NCBI RefSeq assembly: GCF_000717025.1
Contig: NZ_JNXG01000011.1
Location: forward strand, 257,785 to 321,784
DNA from: Streptomyces atroolivaceus
GTDB lineage: Bacteria > Actinomycetota > Actinomycetes > Streptomycetales > Streptomycetaceae
DNA length: 64,000 nt
Direction: 5' to 3'
Shown here: positions 41,468 through 49,778 of the stretch, one piece after another
Numbering within the stretch: position 1 is the first letter of the stretch
Layout of the letters: each line of letters begins with the position of its first letter
The notes under the pieces: generated by a model
Seen by the model: the letters and a program-made list of their open reading frames with translations, nothing else
Databases searched by the model: none
What the model was told of the DNA's origin: nothing
Position numbers and translations under genes: made by a program

Positions 41468-42327
41468 CACAGCTCCTTGCGGAAGTCCCTGAGGATTTCC
41501 TTCGTGCGTTGTGCAGTCGCGGCCTGAGCCGCCATGCGGTCCATGACCTCGAGATAGGAAGCCACCTCGGGGCGCGCGTCGAAGTAGACGGCGCCGGTCA
41601 GGTACTCGCTGTAGACCATGTCGGGGAGTTCGGGGACCGCGAAGCGGAAGAGGACGAACGGGCCGTACGTGCCCGGGTGATGGCCGGTCGCGAACTCGGC
41701 GATCTGGAGGGTCACGTTGGGCAGGTCGGTCGCCTCGAGCAGGCGGTCGACCTGGGCACGCATGGCGTCGGGACTGCCGACGGGGCGGCGCAGGACGGTC
41801 TCGTCCATCACCACCCACAGTTTCGGCGCCTCGGCCTTGGTCAGCAGCGACTGCCGTTCCATCCGCAGCGCCACGTGGCGCTCGATGTCCGCGGGCCGGG
41901 TCTGGCCGACCGCACCGGTGCGCAGGACGGACCGCGCGTAGTCCTCGGTCTGCAGCAGCCCCGGGACGAAGTGCGGCTCGTAGGTGCGCAGGAGGCTCGC
42001 GGCGCCCTCCAGGCTGACGTACATGCTGAACCAGTCGGGGAGCACGTCGTGGAAGCGCTGCCACCAGCCGGGTTTGTTGGCCTCTTCGGCGAGTTCGACG
42101 AAGGCGTCCGTCTCGTCGTCGGAGATCCCGTAGGCCTTGAGGAGGAGCTGGACGTACGGGATCTTCAGGCCGACCTCGGCCGTCTCCATCCTGCGTATGG
42201 TCCCCGGGGCGACACGGAGCACCTTCGCCGCCTGATCGCGGCTCAGGCCGACGCGCTCCCGCAGGTCCTGCAGACGCTTGCCGAGAACGACCTGGCCCAC
42301 GGTCGGGGCGGACCGCGGTTCGCTCAC
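41467..42327 (-). CDS. XRE-family regulator with DUF5753 domain (WhiJ-like)
   Basis: 286 residues from the GTG at 42327. The N-terminal helix-turn-helix (about 14-68: LGKRLQDLRERVGLSRDQAAKVLRVAPGTIRRMETAE, given as a region) is followed by the DUF5753 sensor part (GLLQTEDYARSVLRTG, RQSLLTKAEAPKLWVVMDETVLRRPVG, QIAEFATGHHPGTYGPFVLFRF). Homologues control development and secondary metabolism in Streptomyces. The divergent region carries a perfect 9-bp-arm inverted repeat, the likely site for this or a related regulator. Confidence 0.92.
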   Translation of the reverse strand: MSEPRSAPTVGQVVLGKRLQDLRERVGLSRDQAAKVLRVAPGTIRRMETAEVGLKIPYVQLLLKAYGISDDETDAFVELAEEANKPGWWQRFHDVLPDWFSMYVSLEGAASLLRTYEPHFVPGLLQTEDYARSVLRTGAVGQTRPADIERHVALRMERQSLLTKAEAPKLWVVMDETVLRRPVGSPDAMRAQVDRLLEATDLPNVTLQIAEFATGHHPGTYGPFVLFRFAVPELPDMVYSEYLTGAVYFDARPEVASYLEVMDRMAAQAATAQRTKEILRDFRKEL

Positions 42328-42390
42328 TTCAGACCTCCCGATGCGCTGTGTGCCAGCAGTGTGCCATGCGCACGGCTCCAGGGACACAGT

Positions 42391-42411
42391 CACTCTGAAT
42401 TTTTCAGAGTG
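42391..42411. promoter_or_regulatory. Perfect 21-bp inverted repeat in the abaA-like divergent region
   Basis: Arms CACTCTGAA (42391-42399) and TTCAGAGTG (42403-42411) around TTT. It lies 64 bp upstream of the XRE regulator start and 121 bp upstream of the HATPase gene, central to the 204-bp divergent region. Length and symmetry suit an XRE dimer operator, probably autoregulatory. Confidence 0.75.
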
Positions 42412-42531
42412 CCTCTTGCCAAGTGTTCTTGTCAGGGGGAGAGTTGGTGACCGAACCAAGTTCGCGTGATCGCGTCCGCCCTTCCGGGGCGTCGCGAGGC
42501 GTGACACAGCCCCCACTGTGAGGAATCGGTC

Positions 42532-42990
42532 GTGGCACCTGGCAGTGCGCTCATCCCCCGGCTCATGGACCTCTGCCCCGGGACGGAAGCGCTCCGTTAC
42601 TGCTTCGCGCTGCCGGCGCACCCCGAGTCGGTGGCCGGTGCCCGGCGCCTCACACGCGCCCGGCTGGCGGACTGGCAGCTGACCGGGGACGCCTACGACG
42701 CGGCGGTGCTGATCGTCTCCGAGCTGGTCACCAACGCGGTGGTGCACACCGCGAGCGCCCGCGTCGTCTGCGAGCTCCGCTGCGACGACGGCCGGCTGCG
42801 CGTGTCCGTCCAGGACCAGGGGCACCAGCCCGGCGGTCCGCGGCTGTCCCTCACCGTCGAGGGGGAACACGGGCGCGGACTGCTGCTCGTCGACTCCATG
42901 AGCGCCGCCTGGGGCTCCCACGCCGCGGGGAACCACTCGGGACGCATCGTGTGGGCCGAACTCCCCTACGGCCCGGAGCGGACATGCTGA
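42532..42990 (+). CDS. HATPase_c ATP-binding protein (anti-sigma-like)
   Basis: 152 residues, GTG at 42532. GHKL ATPase fold of the RsbW/SpoIIAB-like type: N box IVSELVTNAVVHTASA, G1 box VSVQDQGHQPGG, G2 box HGRGLLLVDSMSAAWG. Proteins of this kind lie in abaA-like loci beside XRE/DUF397 genes and may regulate sigma or anti-anti-sigma factors or the regulator itself. Overlaps the next gene by 7 bp. Confidence 0.9.
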   Translation: MAPGSALIPRLMDLCPGTEALRYCFALPAHPESVAGARRLTRARLADWQLTGDAYDAAVLIVSELVTNAVVHTASARVVCELRCDDGRLRVSVQDQGHQPGGPRLSLTVEGEHGRGLLLVDSMSAAWGSHAAGNHSGRIVWAELPYGPERTC

Positions 42991-43427
42991 GGAACGCCCT
43001 GTCCCAGCTGCTCGGCGGGCGTCGCGCCCGTCCCGAGGAGGAGGACGGCGCCGCCCCTGGCAGGATCCGGCTTCCGCTGCCGCCCGCCCTGTCCGCGAGT
43101 CTCGGCTGCGACGCGGTGGGCGTGCCGGCGCGTTACGGCTTCCGGCTGATGTCGCATCTGCCGCGCGCCGGCTGCGTGTTCGCCGACGCCGACCAGTGGT
43201 GGTGGATCGTCCCGTCGGGTTCGGATCTCGATCTCGACTGGCCGGAGCAGGCCTCGTACGCCACCGGGGCCTACGTCCCCGCCGGGCGCCCACGGCTGAT
43301 CCACGCGCCGGACAGCCGTACGCCCTACACACCGCCCATCCCGCTCTTCCTCATGGTGTGCCAGGTCACGGGGGTCGTGCCCTCCTGGGACCCGTCCGGC
43401 CGGCCGAGGGCCGTACCCGCTCCCTGA
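42984..43427 (+). CDS. Conserved small protein of unknown function
   Basis: 147 residues. The ATG at 42984 lies within the end of the HATPase gene, so translation is coupled. After a basic, flexible N terminus (GGRRARPEEEDGAA) there is a compact domain RIRLPLPPALSASLGCDAVGVPARYGFRLMSHLPRAG, then FADADQWWWIVPSGSDLDLDWPEQASYATGAYV (regions). No known family or motif is recognised. The fixed position behind the HATPase gene suggests that it belongs to the same regulatory unit. Confidence 0.72.
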   Translation: MLRNALSQLLGGRRARPEEEDGAAPGRIRLPLPPALSASLGCDAVGVPARYGFRLMSHLPRAGCVFADADQWWWIVPSGSDLDLDWPEQASYATGAYVPAGRPRLIHAPDSRTPYTPPIPLFLMVCQVTGVVPSWDPSGRPRAVPAP

Positions 43428-43729
43428 CCCGCCGCCGCGGGTGCGGCTCCCCGGGTGCGTTGTCGGACGAGAACACCTTCGTGCTGTCTGCCGGCCGGCA
43501 GCGGACACTCCGCCCCCGCGCCCTCGCCGCGGTGGCGAACAGCGGACTGCGCCGTCCTTCCGCTCCGGCCCGCGCAAGTACCGACGTAGCCGCCACGGCC
43601 CCGTCACGGACCGGACCGGCGCACGCCGCGGCACTGCTGCGGGCGTTCCCGGCCACATCGGGCACGCTCGACACGGCCGAGGCCGCCGCCCGGCTGGAGG
43701 CTCGGCCGCACATCCTGGTCAGCAGCGGA
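43428..43729. other. Spacer between convergent genes, no supported gene
   Basis: About 300 bp of very GC-rich DNA between the small protein and the glycosidase gene. Long open frames exist in most phases but none shows conserved sequence, start context or typical codon bias. Confidence 0.6.
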
Positions 43730-43746
43730 CTCCCGGCCGCCGGGAG
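43730..43746 (-). terminator. Short hairpin after the GH4 glycosidase gene
   Basis: CTCCCGG-CCG-CCGGGAG, 7-bp stem with 3-nt loop, 13 bp downstream of the stop of the minus-strand gene at 43760. Confidence 0.5.
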
Positions 43747-43759
43747 CGGCCGGCCCCGC

Positions 43760-45106
43760 TCACGACCGGCCGAGGTACGCGAGCCCCGGGTGGACCCTGG
43801 TGTATCCCTCCACCAGCCGACGCGCGACGGACACCGAGTCGACCAGCGGGTGCAGGGCGAACGCACGGACAGCCGCAGCCCGTGATCCGCTCTCCGCCGC
43901 CTCGAGCACCGCCCTCTCCACGGCTTTGACCGCAGTGACCAGCCCGACCGCGTGGTAGGGGAGCGGGTCGGCGGCGACGGGATGAGCGCCGTTGGCGTCG
44001 ACCAGGCACGGCACCTCGACGACGGCGTCCGCGTCGAGCTCCGGGAGGGTGCCCCGGTTACGCACATCGAGGATCAGCGAGGTGCGTTCGTTGCGGGCGA
44101 CGGCGCGCATCAGGGCGAGCGCCACCTGTTCGTACCCCCCGGACTCCAGATCGCTCTCCTCACGCTCTCCGGCGCCGGCCACGTCACGGTTCTCCGCCAT
44201 GTACGTCGCCTCACGTTCGGCGCGCGTACGGTCCCAGGTGGCCAGTGGCGGGGCGGCGGGGTCCTTCATCCGGGCGTAGAAGCCCTCCTGCTGTTCACGG
44301 AGGAAGGCGCCGCGGGTCTGTTCGGCGTCCTGGTAGGCGCGGACCGCTTCCCGGTTGAAGTAGTAGTAGTGCAGGTACTCGTTGGGGATCGCGCCCAGCG
44401 AGCGCAGCCACTCGGATCCGAAGAGCCTGCCCTCCTCGAAGGAGCCGAGCAGTGCCGGGTCCGCCAGCAGGCGCGGGAGTTCGTCGCGGCCTTCGACCCA
44501 CAGGCCACGGACCCACCCCAGATGGTTGAGTCCGACGTAGTCGATCCGTGCCCGGTCCGGGTCCGCGCCCAGGACGCGGGCGATCCGCCGGCCCAGTCCC
44601 ACCGGCGAGTCGCAGATTCCGATGACCCGGTCACCGAGGTACCGGGCCATCGCCTCGGTGACCAGACCCGCCGGATTGGTGAAGTTGATGACCCACGCGT
44701 CAGGCGCGAGCCGGGCGATGCGGCGGGCGAGGTCCGTCGCGACGGGGACGGTGCGCAGCCCGTAGGCGATGCCGCCGGCCCCGACCGTCTCCTGGCCCAG
44801 GACGCCTTCGTCGAGCGCGACACGTTCGTCGGCGGCGCGGCCTTCCAGGCCGCCGACCCGGATCGCGGAGAAGACGAAGTCCGCGCCCCGCAGGGCCTCG
44901 TCGAGATCGCCGGTGGCCACGACGACGGGGGCGTCGTCGATGCCGGCCGCCTGTTCGGCGAGGACCCGTGCGACGGCGGTGAGCCGGTCCGCGTCCGTGT
45001 CGTACAGGGTCACCCGCGAGACGCGGCCTTCGGCGTGATCGCCGAGCAGCGCCCCGTACACGAGAGGCACCCGGAATCCGCCGCCGCCAAGAATTGTCAG
45101 CTTCAC
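43760..45106 (-). CDS. GH4 6-phospho-beta-glucosidase
   Basis: 448 residues of the NAD- and metal-dependent glycoside hydrolase family 4, which oxidises C3 of the 6-phospho-sugar and eliminates the aglycone. Features: Rossmann start KLTILGGGGFRVPLVYGALL, FVFSAIRVGGLEGRAADERVALDEGVLGQETVG (region), the active-site WVINFTNPAG, metal-site GICDSPVGLGRR, and GLNHLGWVRG. Expected substrates are phosphorylated beta-glucosides such as cellobiose-6-phosphate or chitobiose-6-phosphate delivered by a PTS; no PTS gene is adjacent. Monocistronic. Confidence 0.92.
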   Translation of the reverse strand: MKLTILGGGGFRVPLVYGALLGDHAEGRVSRVTLYDTDADRLTAVARVLAEQAAGIDDAPVVVATGDLDEALRGADFVFSAIRVGGLEGRAADERVALDEGVLGQETVGAGGIAYGLRTVPVATDLARRIARLAPDAWVINFTNPAGLVTEAMARYLGDRVIGICDSPVGLGRRIARVLGADPDRARIDYVGLNHLGWVRGLWVEGRDELPRLLADPALLGSFEEGRLFGSEWLRSLGAIPNEYLHYYYFNREAVRAYQDAEQTRGAFLREQQEGFYARMKDPAAPPLATWDRTRAEREATYMAENRDVAGAGEREESDLESGGYEQVALALMRAVARNERTSLILDVRNRGTLPELDADAVVEVPCLVDANGAHPVAADPLPYHAVGLVTAVKAVERAVLEAAESGSRAAAVRAFALHPLVDSVSVARRLVEGYTRVHPGLAYLGRS

Positions 45107-45188
45107 GCTGCTCGATGGTACGGGGCGGGAAGCCGGGCGCCCCGGACCCTACGGCCCGGGACACCCGGCATGCCGCACGGCGCAGGTG

Positions 45189-46700
45189 TCAGTGGCCGCT
45201 CCACCACCGGACGACGGCCTGCCAGATCTTCCCCGGCCCGCTCCGCTGCGCCGGGATGACGGCTCCCGCTCCGGGTGCCGTGTGCTGCTCTCCGGCCGGG
45301 ACCCGGGCCGCCGGGAGCGCGGTACCGCGCCGGGGGGTGGCGGGCGACGACACCTCCCAGTCGGCCTGCGACCGGGACCGGGACACCGCCGGCAGGGGTT
45401 CCGCGTCGATCTCCTGTTCCGGACTGGGGGCGAAGTGCGCCGGCAGGTCCACGAGGTGCCGTGACACGAAGTTCCCGGTCCATCGCAACTCGTGCTCCCC
45501 GACGCTGAGTTCCAGATCGGGGAGACGCATCAGCAGGGCGTCGACGCCGACGTCGGCGATGGCGCGTCCGATGTCCTGGCCGGGGCACTCGTGAGGGCCG
45601 CTGCTGAAGGCCATGTGGGCGCGGTTGCCCTCCATGCTGGCGGTGAGGTCGGGCCGTACGACGGGATCCGTGTTGGCCGGCGCGATGCCGACGATGAGGG
45701 CGTCGCCGGCCTTGATCTGCTGCCCGCCCAGCTCGGTGTCGCCCACCGCCCAGCGTCCCAGGACGGAGGTGAACGGCGGCTCGTCCCACAGGGTCTGCTC
45801 CACCGCCTCGGGCACGGTCATGTGCCCGCCGCTGAGCCTGGCCCGGAACCTCGGGTCCGTGAGCACCATGCGCAGCACGTTGGCGATCAGGTTGGTGGTC
45901 GTCTCGTAGGCGACGATGAGAACCACCCGGAGGTGCTCGCTGACCTCCTTGTCGGTGAGTGCCGCGGGGTGTTCGACCAGCCAGGTGGCGAAATCCTCGG
46001 CCGGCGCCTCCCTGCGGCGCTGGACCAGCCGGTCCAGGGCACCGATCACGTAGGCGTTGCTCGCGACCGCGGTCTCCGAGCCTCGCGTCATGTCACGGGC
46101 CGCCTGCACCAGACGGTCGTTGTACTCCTCCGGCATGCCGATGATCGCGCACATCACCATCATCGGCAGCCGCTCGGCGAACTGGCTGACCAGTTCGGCC
46201 CGGCCTTCCTGGCAGAAGTCGTTGACGAGACGATTGCTGTAGCGGTTGATGTGGCGGCGCACGCCACGGGTGTCGATGCGCGCCATGCTGTCGGTGACCG
46301 CGCCGCGCAGCCGTTCGTGGGTGGCGCCTTCCGCGAACGAACACACCGGCTGCCAGGTGAAGACGGGGGCGAGCGGGTGGTCCGGGGCCACACTGCCCTC
46401 CTGCAGCGCACGCCACCGGCGTGAGTCGCGGGAGAACTGTGAGGGGGTGCGGGTCATGTGGAGGTTCTCGCTGTGTCCGAGCACCAGCCAGGCCGGGACG
46501 TCCCCGTGCATCAGGACAGGTGCCACCGTGCCGTGTTCGGCACGCAGCTTCTCGTAGAGGCCCGCGGGGTCCGCCTCGGCCTCGGGGCCGTACAGCCGGC
46601 GCAGCCCGCCGGGGCCGATGCCCATGCCGTGCGCGGGGCACTGCGGGGGCGGCACCGGGCCTGTGGCCGATCCGGGCTCATGGTGGAAGGGGGTTGTCAC
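45189..46700 (-). CDS. cvnE: Cytochrome P450 of the conservon, with long C-terminal tail
   Basis: 503 residues. P450 core about 20-425: I-helix VVLIVAYETTTNLIANVL (the threonine in ETTT), heme ligand Cys near 370 in FSSGPHECPGQDIG. The ExxR region is weakly conserved (VEQTLWDEPPFTSVLGRWA). The core ends at about LPAHFAPSPEQ; about 80 extra residues follow, first disordered Ser/Pro/Arg/Gly-rich, then a short amphipathic Trp-rich end KIWQAVVRWWSGH. GTG start at 46700. As in other Streptomyces conservons, it is the last gene of a cvnA-B-C-D-E set, 79 bp after cvnD. Substrate unknown. Confidence 0.9.
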   Translation of the reverse strand: MTTPFHHEPGSATGPVPPPQCPAHGMGIGPGGLRRLYGPEAEADPAGLYEKLRAEHGTVAPVLMHGDVPAWLVLGHSENLHMTRTPSQFSRDSRRWRALQEGSVAPDHPLAPVFTWQPVCSFAEGATHERLRGAVTDSMARIDTRGVRRHINRYSNRLVNDFCQEGRAELVSQFAERLPMMVMCAIIGMPEEYNDRLVQAARDMTRGSETAVASNAYVIGALDRLVQRRREAPAEDFATWLVEHPAALTDKEVSEHLRVVLIVAYETTTNLIANVLRMVLTDPRFRARLSGGHMTVPEAVEQTLWDEPPFTSVLGRWAVGDTELGGQQIKAGDALIVGIAPANTDPVVRPDLTASMEGNRAHMAFSSGPHECPGQDIGRAIADVGVDALLMRLPDLELSVGEHELRWTGNFVSRHLVDLPAHFAPSPEQEIDAEPLPAVSRSRSQADWEVSSPATPRRGTALPAARVPAGEQHTAPGAGAVIPAQRSGPGKIWQAVVRWWSGH

Positions 46701-46779
46701 TGTGGCTCCAGGAATAAGACGTTCCGGGACCGGGCCGGTGGGGACAGGGCCCGTTCAGAGGCAGAGGTGCGTACCGCTG

Positions 46780-47394
46780 TCAGGCGAGCGGCACGGCAAG
46801 GCTGTGCAGGTAGCGCATCAGGGTCATCAGCACATCGCGGCTGGAGGCGCGCAGCCGGGCGTCGCAGTCGATCATCGGAACTTCGTCCGGCAGGTCCAGG
46901 GCGTTGCGCAGGGCCTCCACGGGGTGGCGCGGTGCACCGGGGAAGGTGTTGACGGCCACGACGAACGGCACGCCGCGCTCCTCCAGCCTGCCGATGACGT
47001 CGAAACTGACCTGGAGCCGCCGGGTGTCGATCAGGACGACGGCTCCGAGCGCTCCTTCGAAGAGTCCGTTCCATAGGAACCAGAAGCGTTCCTGGCCGGG
47101 GGTGCCGAACAGGTAGAGGATCAGTTCCTCGCTGAGGCTGATCCGGCCGAAGTCCATGGCCACCGTGGTGGCGGTCTTGGTCTCCACCCCCACGTTGTCG
47201 TCCACGCCGACACCGGCCTGGGTCATGGTCTCTTCGGTCGTCAGGGGCCGGATCTCGCTCACCGAGCCGACCATGGTCGTCTTGCCGACCCCGAACCCGC
47301 CCACGACGACGACCTTCACCGCGGCTGTGGCCGTACTGGGAAGGACGTCCTCGCTGCGAGGGCCCGCGATCGTGTCAGAGCTTCTGAAGTCCAT
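46780..47394 (-). CDS. cvnD: Conservon GTPase CvnD
   Basis: 204-residue small Ras/Arf-like GTP-binding protein. P-loop GGFGVGKTT near residue 33, switch region with TTEETMTQAGVGVDD, G3 motif FGTPGQERF. In place of the canonical NKxD guanine motif is VAVNTFPGAP, a known peculiarity of this family. It acts at the membrane with CvnA, B and C as a eukaryotic-like G-protein relay. The start overlaps cvnC by 20 bp. Confidence 0.94.
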   Translation of the reverse strand: MDFRSSDTIAGPRSEDVLPSTATAAVKVVVVGGFGVGKTTMVGSVSEIRPLTTEETMTQAGVGVDDNVGVETKTATTVAMDFGRISLSEELILYLFGTPGQERFWFLWNGLFEGALGAVVLIDTRRLQVSFDVIGRLEERGVPFVVAVNTFPGAPRHPVEALRNALDLPDEVPMIDCDARLRASSRDVLMTLMRYLHSLAVPLA

Positions 47395-47743
47395 GCATCA
47401 CCGCTTCGAGGAGGGACCGGTCCGGGAGCGCGGCGCGGACGATGGGCGCGCGCGACTCGATCAGTTCGGTCGCCAGGAGTTCTGTCAGGAGCGAGGTGAC
47501 CACGCTGAAGGGGAGACTCAGATAGGCCGAGATCTCGGCGACGGACAACGGCGCCTTGCAGAGCCGCAGGATCGCGGCCTGCTCGGGCTGGACCGTCGGC
47601 GACGGCTCCGCCTGTGCCACCACCATGGTCACGAGGTCGAGCTCCGCTCTTTCACCGTCGGGAGCACCGGTGATCACATACAGCCGTTCCGGGTCGCTCA
47701 CCGCCGGGTCGGCCTTTCGGCGTTCTCGTCGGGGAGGACTCAT
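47375..47743 (-). CDS. cvnC: Conservon protein CvnC (DUF742)
   Basis: 122 residues from the ATG at 47743. A DUF742 winged-helix-like protein (DPERLYVITGA, VQPEQAAILRLCKAPLSVAEISAYLSLPFSVVTSLLTELLATELIE as regions). Binds CvnB/CvnA in the signalling complex of conservons. 4-bp overlap with cvnB and 20-bp overlap with cvnD. Confidence 0.93.
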   Translation of the reverse strand: MSPPRRERRKADPAVSDPERLYVITGAPDGERAELDLVTMVVAQAEPSPTVQPEQAAILRLCKAPLSVAEISAYLSLPFSVVTSLLTELLATELIESRAPIVRAALPDRSLLEAVMHGLQKL

Positions 47744-48147
47744 CCGGACTGCCCGTCGTGGCGCGGAGGGCTCGTCAGATGCGCCCCGATACGGACGACC
47801 ATGTCGCGCATCCGGGCGCCCACCAGCCCGGCGTCCACCGTCTCGCCGGCCAGGACCGCGAGGTAGGCCCCGGTGCCAGCGGCCATGAGGTAGAAGAACC
47901 CTCCGGTCACCTCGATGACGACGAGCTTCATCAGACCGTCGCTGTAGGGGATTTCCGTGGCGACGGCCGCGGCCAGGCTCTGCAGACCGGCGCATGCCGC
48001 GGCGAGGCGGTCGGCGACGTCGGGGTCGCCGCCGTGCCGGGCGATGCGAAGGCCGTCGGCGGAGAGCACCACGATCTGGTGGATGCTCGGTACGTCGTCG
48101 GCCAGCTCCTTGAGCATCCAGTCCATGTTTCCCCGCTGCTGGATCAC
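47740..48147 (-). CDS. cvnB: Conservon protein CvnB (roadblock/LC7)
   Basis: 135 residues, GTG at 48147 with ribosome binding site GGGAG, forming a 4-bp overlap with cvnA. Roadblock/LC7 fold, a GTPase-activating-protein-like module: NMDWMLKELADDVPSIHQIVVLSADGLRIA, then the GGFFYLMAAGTGAYLAVLAGE strand pair. Expected to act on CvnD. Confidence 0.94.
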   Translation of the reverse strand: MIQQRGNMDWMLKELADDVPSIHQIVVLSADGLRIARHGGDPDVADRLAAACAGLQSLAAAVATEIPYSDGLMKLVVIEVTGGFFYLMAAGTGAYLAVLAGETVDAGLVGARMRDMVVRIGAHLTSPPRHDGQSG

Positions 48148-49778
48148 TTCTGGTCTCCCTTGTCCCACGCGTCGTCAGAGTCTGGGTCGTTCCTGGGCTC
48201 GTCCGGCACACCGTTGACGGCCTGGGTGAATGCCTCCAGCCAGAGACCGGGCGGCGCCGTACCGCCACCGCCGTGTCCGTTGTGCCCGTTGCGCGCGACG
48301 GACTCCGCGGCCGACGCGGACTGCTGCGGGAGGTTGTGCGAGCCGAGGGGTGCGCGCCCCCGGCTGCGGCGCTGCGGGAGCCCGCCCTCGGTCCACTCGG
48401 TCACGACGATCTCGTCGTCACCCATGGCTGCCGCCGCCGGTGCGGACCGTGCCGCGGAGGCCAGGGGGGCCGGGGACGGGGCGGGGGCGGGGGACGCGAG
48501 CGACGGGACGGGCCCGGTCGCGGCCGGGCGCGCCTTGTGCTTGCCGCGCGGGGGGACGACGTGCTGCATCTGCGACATGTCGAGCGAACTCTGGGGCCGC
48601 GAGGTGGCGCCGATGCCGTGCGCGATGCCGGGAGCGGGTCCGGTGGTGATCATGTCGCGCGGCACGATGAGGACGGCCCGGACCCCTCCGTACGCGGACT
48701 GCCGCAGGGAGACCTGGAGTTGGTACATGCGCGCGAGCCGGCCGACCACGGCCATGCCGAGGCGCGGGGACTCCCCGAGGTCGTTCATGTTGATGCCGGC
48801 CTGGGCCTGGGCGAGCATGTTCTCGGCCCTCGCACGGGCCTCTTCGCTGAGGCTGACGCCGCCGTCCTCGATCTCGATGGCGATACCGGTCTGCACCTCG
48901 ACCGCGGTGACGTGCACCCGGGTCTGGGGTGGCGAGTACCGCGTCGCGTTGTCGAGCAGTTCCGCGCAGGCGTGGATGAGCGGTTCGACCGCGGTGCCGA
49001 CGATGGCGACCTTGGCGATCGAGTGCAGATCGACACGCTGGTACTCGAGGATCCGGGACATCGCACCGCGCAGCACACTGAAGAGCGGTACGGCCTTGGG
49101 CCACTGGCGGCTGGGGCGGGCGCCGCCGAGTACGGCGATGGAGTCGGCCAGCCGCCCGATCAGCGCGGTGCCGTGGTCGATGCGGAGCAGGTCGTCGAAG
49201 ACGTCGGGGTTGCGGCCGTGGTGGTCCTCCATCTCCCGCAGTTCACTGGCCTGTCGGTGGACGATGGCCTGGACGCGGCGGGCGACGCTGACGAAGGCGC
49301 GCTGCGCGGAGTCACGCATCGCTTCCTCGTTGTCGATGATGTCGAGGACCTGGAGGACCAGGGCACGTTGCGCCTTGGGGAGGTTGCGGTACGACTCGTC
49401 CGCGTCGACGATGTCGCGCATCACTTCCTGCGGCGAGTTGCTGGCGCGCAGCCGGCGGATCGCGGCGGGCAGGAGTTCCTTGCTGAGCCGTTCGGTCTCC
49501 TGGTCGTACACGGCGATCCGGTGTTCCAGGACGGCGATGCGCTGTTCGTACTGGGCGCGTTGGACGCGCATCGCCCGTCGTCGGCGGTTCAGTACGACGG
49601 CGAGCGCGGCGACCACCACTGTGGCGATCGCACCGCACCAGACGACTGCGGCCCGCGTGGCGCCGGTGACCGGCACCGCGCCTGCGGCTGTGGCGCCGGC
49701 CATCAGCACTACGGGCAGGAGCGCGGCGCGGACTGCGGGGATGTCTCTGTTGGTCGGCGGTGATTCAACACGGACCAT
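48144..49778 (-). CDS. cvnA: Conservon sensor CvnA (histidine-kinase-like)
   Basis: 544 residues. Two N-terminal membrane helices (AALLPVVLMAGATAAGAV; AAVVWCGAIATVVVAALAVVL), a helical stalk, an ATPase-like domain with N box CAELLDNATRYSPP, G1-like EIEDGGVSLSEEA and G2-like GLGMAVV-equivalent RLGMAVVGRLA, and a disordered Pro/Ala/Ser/Gly-rich tail of about 150 residues. It lacks a typical phospho-His box with the usual kinase signature, as known for CvnA, so it may act as a scaffold or sensor. ATG at 49778 with ribosome binding site AGAGGG. Confidence 0.93.
   Translation of the reverse strand: MVRVESPPTNRDIPAVRAALLPVVLMAGATAAGAVPVTGATRAAVVWCGAIATVVVAALAVVLNRRRRAMRVQRAQYEQRIAVLEHRIAVYDQETERLSKELLPAAIRRLRASNSPQEVMRDIVDADESYRNLPKAQRALVLQVLDIIDNEEAMRDSAQRAFVSVARRVQAIVHRQASELREMEDHHGRNPDVFDDLLRIDHGTALIGRLADSIAVLGGARPSRQWPKAVPLFSVLRGAMSRILEYQRVDLHSIAKVAIVGTAVEPLIHACAELLDNATRYSPPQTRVHVTAVEVQTGIAIEIEDGGVSLSEEARARAENMLAQAQAGINMNDLGESPRLGMAVVGRLARMYQLQVSLRQSAYGGVRAVLIVPRDMITTGPAPGIAHGIGATSRPQSSLDMSQMQHVVPPRGKHKARPAATGPVPSLASPAPAPSPAPLASAARSAPAAAAMGDDEIVVTEWTEGGLPQRRSRGRAPLGSHNLPQQSASAAESVARNGHNGHGGGGTAPPGLWLEAFTQAVNGVPDEPRNDPDSDDAWDKGDQK

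Noticed and set aside
41231..42327. Classical toxin-antitoxin pair
   Set aside because: XRE/DUF397 pairs look like small two-gene modules, but DUF5753 and the adjacent HATPase point to the abaA/whiJ regulatory type.
43428..43929. Gene between the 147-residue protein and the GH4 gene
   Set aside because: Open frames overlap the glycosidase antisense and show no recognisable family.
45189..46700. P450 of a natural-product cluster
   Set aside because: Its position after cvnA-D marks it as a conservon gene; no biosynthetic genes are nearby.
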